NCBI GenBank assembly: GCA_965153355.1
Contig: OZ231126.1
Location: 77,996,001-78,060,000, forward strand
Length of the DNA stretch: 64,000 nt
Direction: 5' to 3'
Source: Flaccisagitta enflata
Lineage: Eukaryota > Chaetognatha > Sagittoidea > Aphragmophora
The position numbers and the translations under genes were made by a program. Under the pieces are notes generated by a model. It saw only the letters and a program-made list of their open reading frames with translations, ran no database searches and was not told the origin of the DNA. This document shows positions 62,824 through 64,000 of this stretch, piece after piece; positions within the stretch are counted from its first letter, which is position 1; each line of letters starts with the position of its first letter.

Positions 62824-64000
62824 AATCTCTCCCTCTCAGCATTTACGACTTTTTTCACACGGCTATTAGCCGCCTTTATTGGCACTTCAAATAAACAGTA
62901 CAGTTGGACTTCACTACAGCCCATTTCAAGGGACTATGCAAATTTATGCCTTTTAGTGAAGCTGCCTTTACAATAGATAAGAACTACCAAATTTAGTGGT
63001 AATTGGATAAACTTTTCTCATACCCGCCACCCCCCCTAAAATTGAGAGATGGTGGTGTTTCTAGCAGGCAAATGTCACGGTTCCACAGCATGCTTGAGGG
63101 CCCGACTTTCTGCCAATCTATGTTAGCTCAAGCTTCAGTTACATCATTGGAAATGATTTAAACGGTTCAAATACATTCATAACTACCCAGTGCACAATTT
63201 CAAACCCTTTTTTGTGACCCTTCCTACCCCTAGGGGGTAAAAAAATTCAATCAAAGGGCTATTTTTGGTATGTCTCCATTCTGTCTCCAGTAGAAAAAAG
63301 CCAGCAAAACCAATCAAAAAATGTCTTGTTGTATGAAATTATCAGTGTTCCCCGACCATTATCAATCCCACAGGATACACAAAAAAATTAAACTCATTAC
63401 GCAAACAATGAGTTACCAATAAAGGTATATAACTCAAATTTACCCCTTCTCGATTTTTTTGCTTTTTTTCTCTTAATGCTGACTATCATGATACTTATTT
63501 TTTAAAACCTCCTTTGTCTTAAACATTAAGCATTTTTTTCTTTTTCCAATCGATGCACAACTACTTGAAGGACATTCCCCTCTATTTTCATGTTATTGGG
63601 TTGATCCTAAGCAGAGAAATAGCATTTTTCTTGAAGCGTATCAATTCGCGCACACCCCAAACTTCTTCCTAACGCTTACCTAACGCTTTAGATATGCCAC
63701 TATTGTGTCAAAGTGACACAATTCACATGAAAACTGAGAACACCATGTGAAAGAGCGTGAAATTTTGATTCTACCCTGATAATTTGAAATCTTGACTCCA
63801 AAGCGTTTAGCCACAATGAAATTTTACATTTTGTTGGTCCTCAAAGTGTGAACAGAATTGATACGCTCGTCGGACGATCGTCGTAGTTAATTCTTTGTTT
63901 CCACACAGCGCTTCTCACACAAATTTGCGAGGCTTTTAAGCTTTAATGTGGTAAAATTTCTCAAAATTCAAATTCGCATATCTCAGGAACTATTTGAGTT
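62766..64000. other. (TC)n tract and unassigned AT-rich sequence to the window end
   Basis: (TC)n at about 62770-62835; repeat fragment 62838-62885 shared with 57830-57876; a sequence starting TACAGTTGGACTTCACTACA at 62897 resembling that at 16823. From 63000 to 64000 I recognise no exon, RNA gene or repeat. Confidence 0.5.

Overview
The window is animal genomic DNA, most likely from a marine invertebrate; I cannot name the phylum from sequence alone. Evidence for an animal: genes broken by GT-AG spliceosomal introns with phase-consistent exons, an EGF-bearing transmembrane receptor with a Roc-COR GTPase core, an ACSS2-type acetyl-CoA synthetase and a choline/carnitine acyltransferase. Non-coding DNA is AT-rich and crowded with microsatellites, fold-back elements, LINEs and DNA-transposon remnants. 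Host exons cover only about 5 kb of 64 kb.

Layout. 1-3.1 kb (minus): gag-like retroelement ORF ending in TAG, whose frame stays open in the same phase to the window edge. 3.1-5.8 kb: microsatellites. 5.8-12.5 kb (plus): a five-exon gene for a predicted 1462-residue three-pass receptor (signal peptide, ankyrin repeats, EGF, Cys-rich stretch, TM1, LRRs, Roc GTPase, COR N-half, TM2, Ser/Thr-rich loop, TM3, COR C-half). 12.5-27.6 kb: transposon debris, including a complete 1.64-kb hAT-like element with an 8-bp target duplication, long palindromes, a Tc1/mariner transposase relic and a broken LINE ORF1. 27.6-37.1 kb (minus): the first two visible coding exons of a choline/carnitine acyltransferase, separated by a 9.1-kb intron that holds a nearly full-length LINE in the opposite orientation (28.2-36.2 kb), followed by an unexplained third ORF. 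38.6-39.9 kb (minus): last four exons of an ACSS2-type acetyl-CoA synthetase, with a triplicated splice acceptor. 40.2-41.8 kb: an 80-bp satellite. 42-64 kb: mostly families of elements with hairpin-rich GC termini around short tandem-repeat cores, plus TA-flanked palindromic MITEs, two hAT MITEs with 8-bp duplications, an R2/NeSL-type LINE 3' end with one stop codon, and a 970-bp tandem repeat apparently splitting another LINE relic.

The two enzyme genes share acetyl-CoA chemistry (one makes it, the other family uses or transfers acyl-CoA groups) and lie head-to-tail on the minus strand, but I see nothing to show co-regulation. The most unusual items are the three-pass Roc-COR receptor, whose COR region appears interrupted by a membrane-crossing insert; a dispersed element family whose terminal hairpin varies in sequence but keeps its base pairing; and the LINE with a downstream ORF rich in SUMO-consensus motifs. 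All exon calls were made by eye from splice signals, reading phase and remembered family motifs; no database search was possible.
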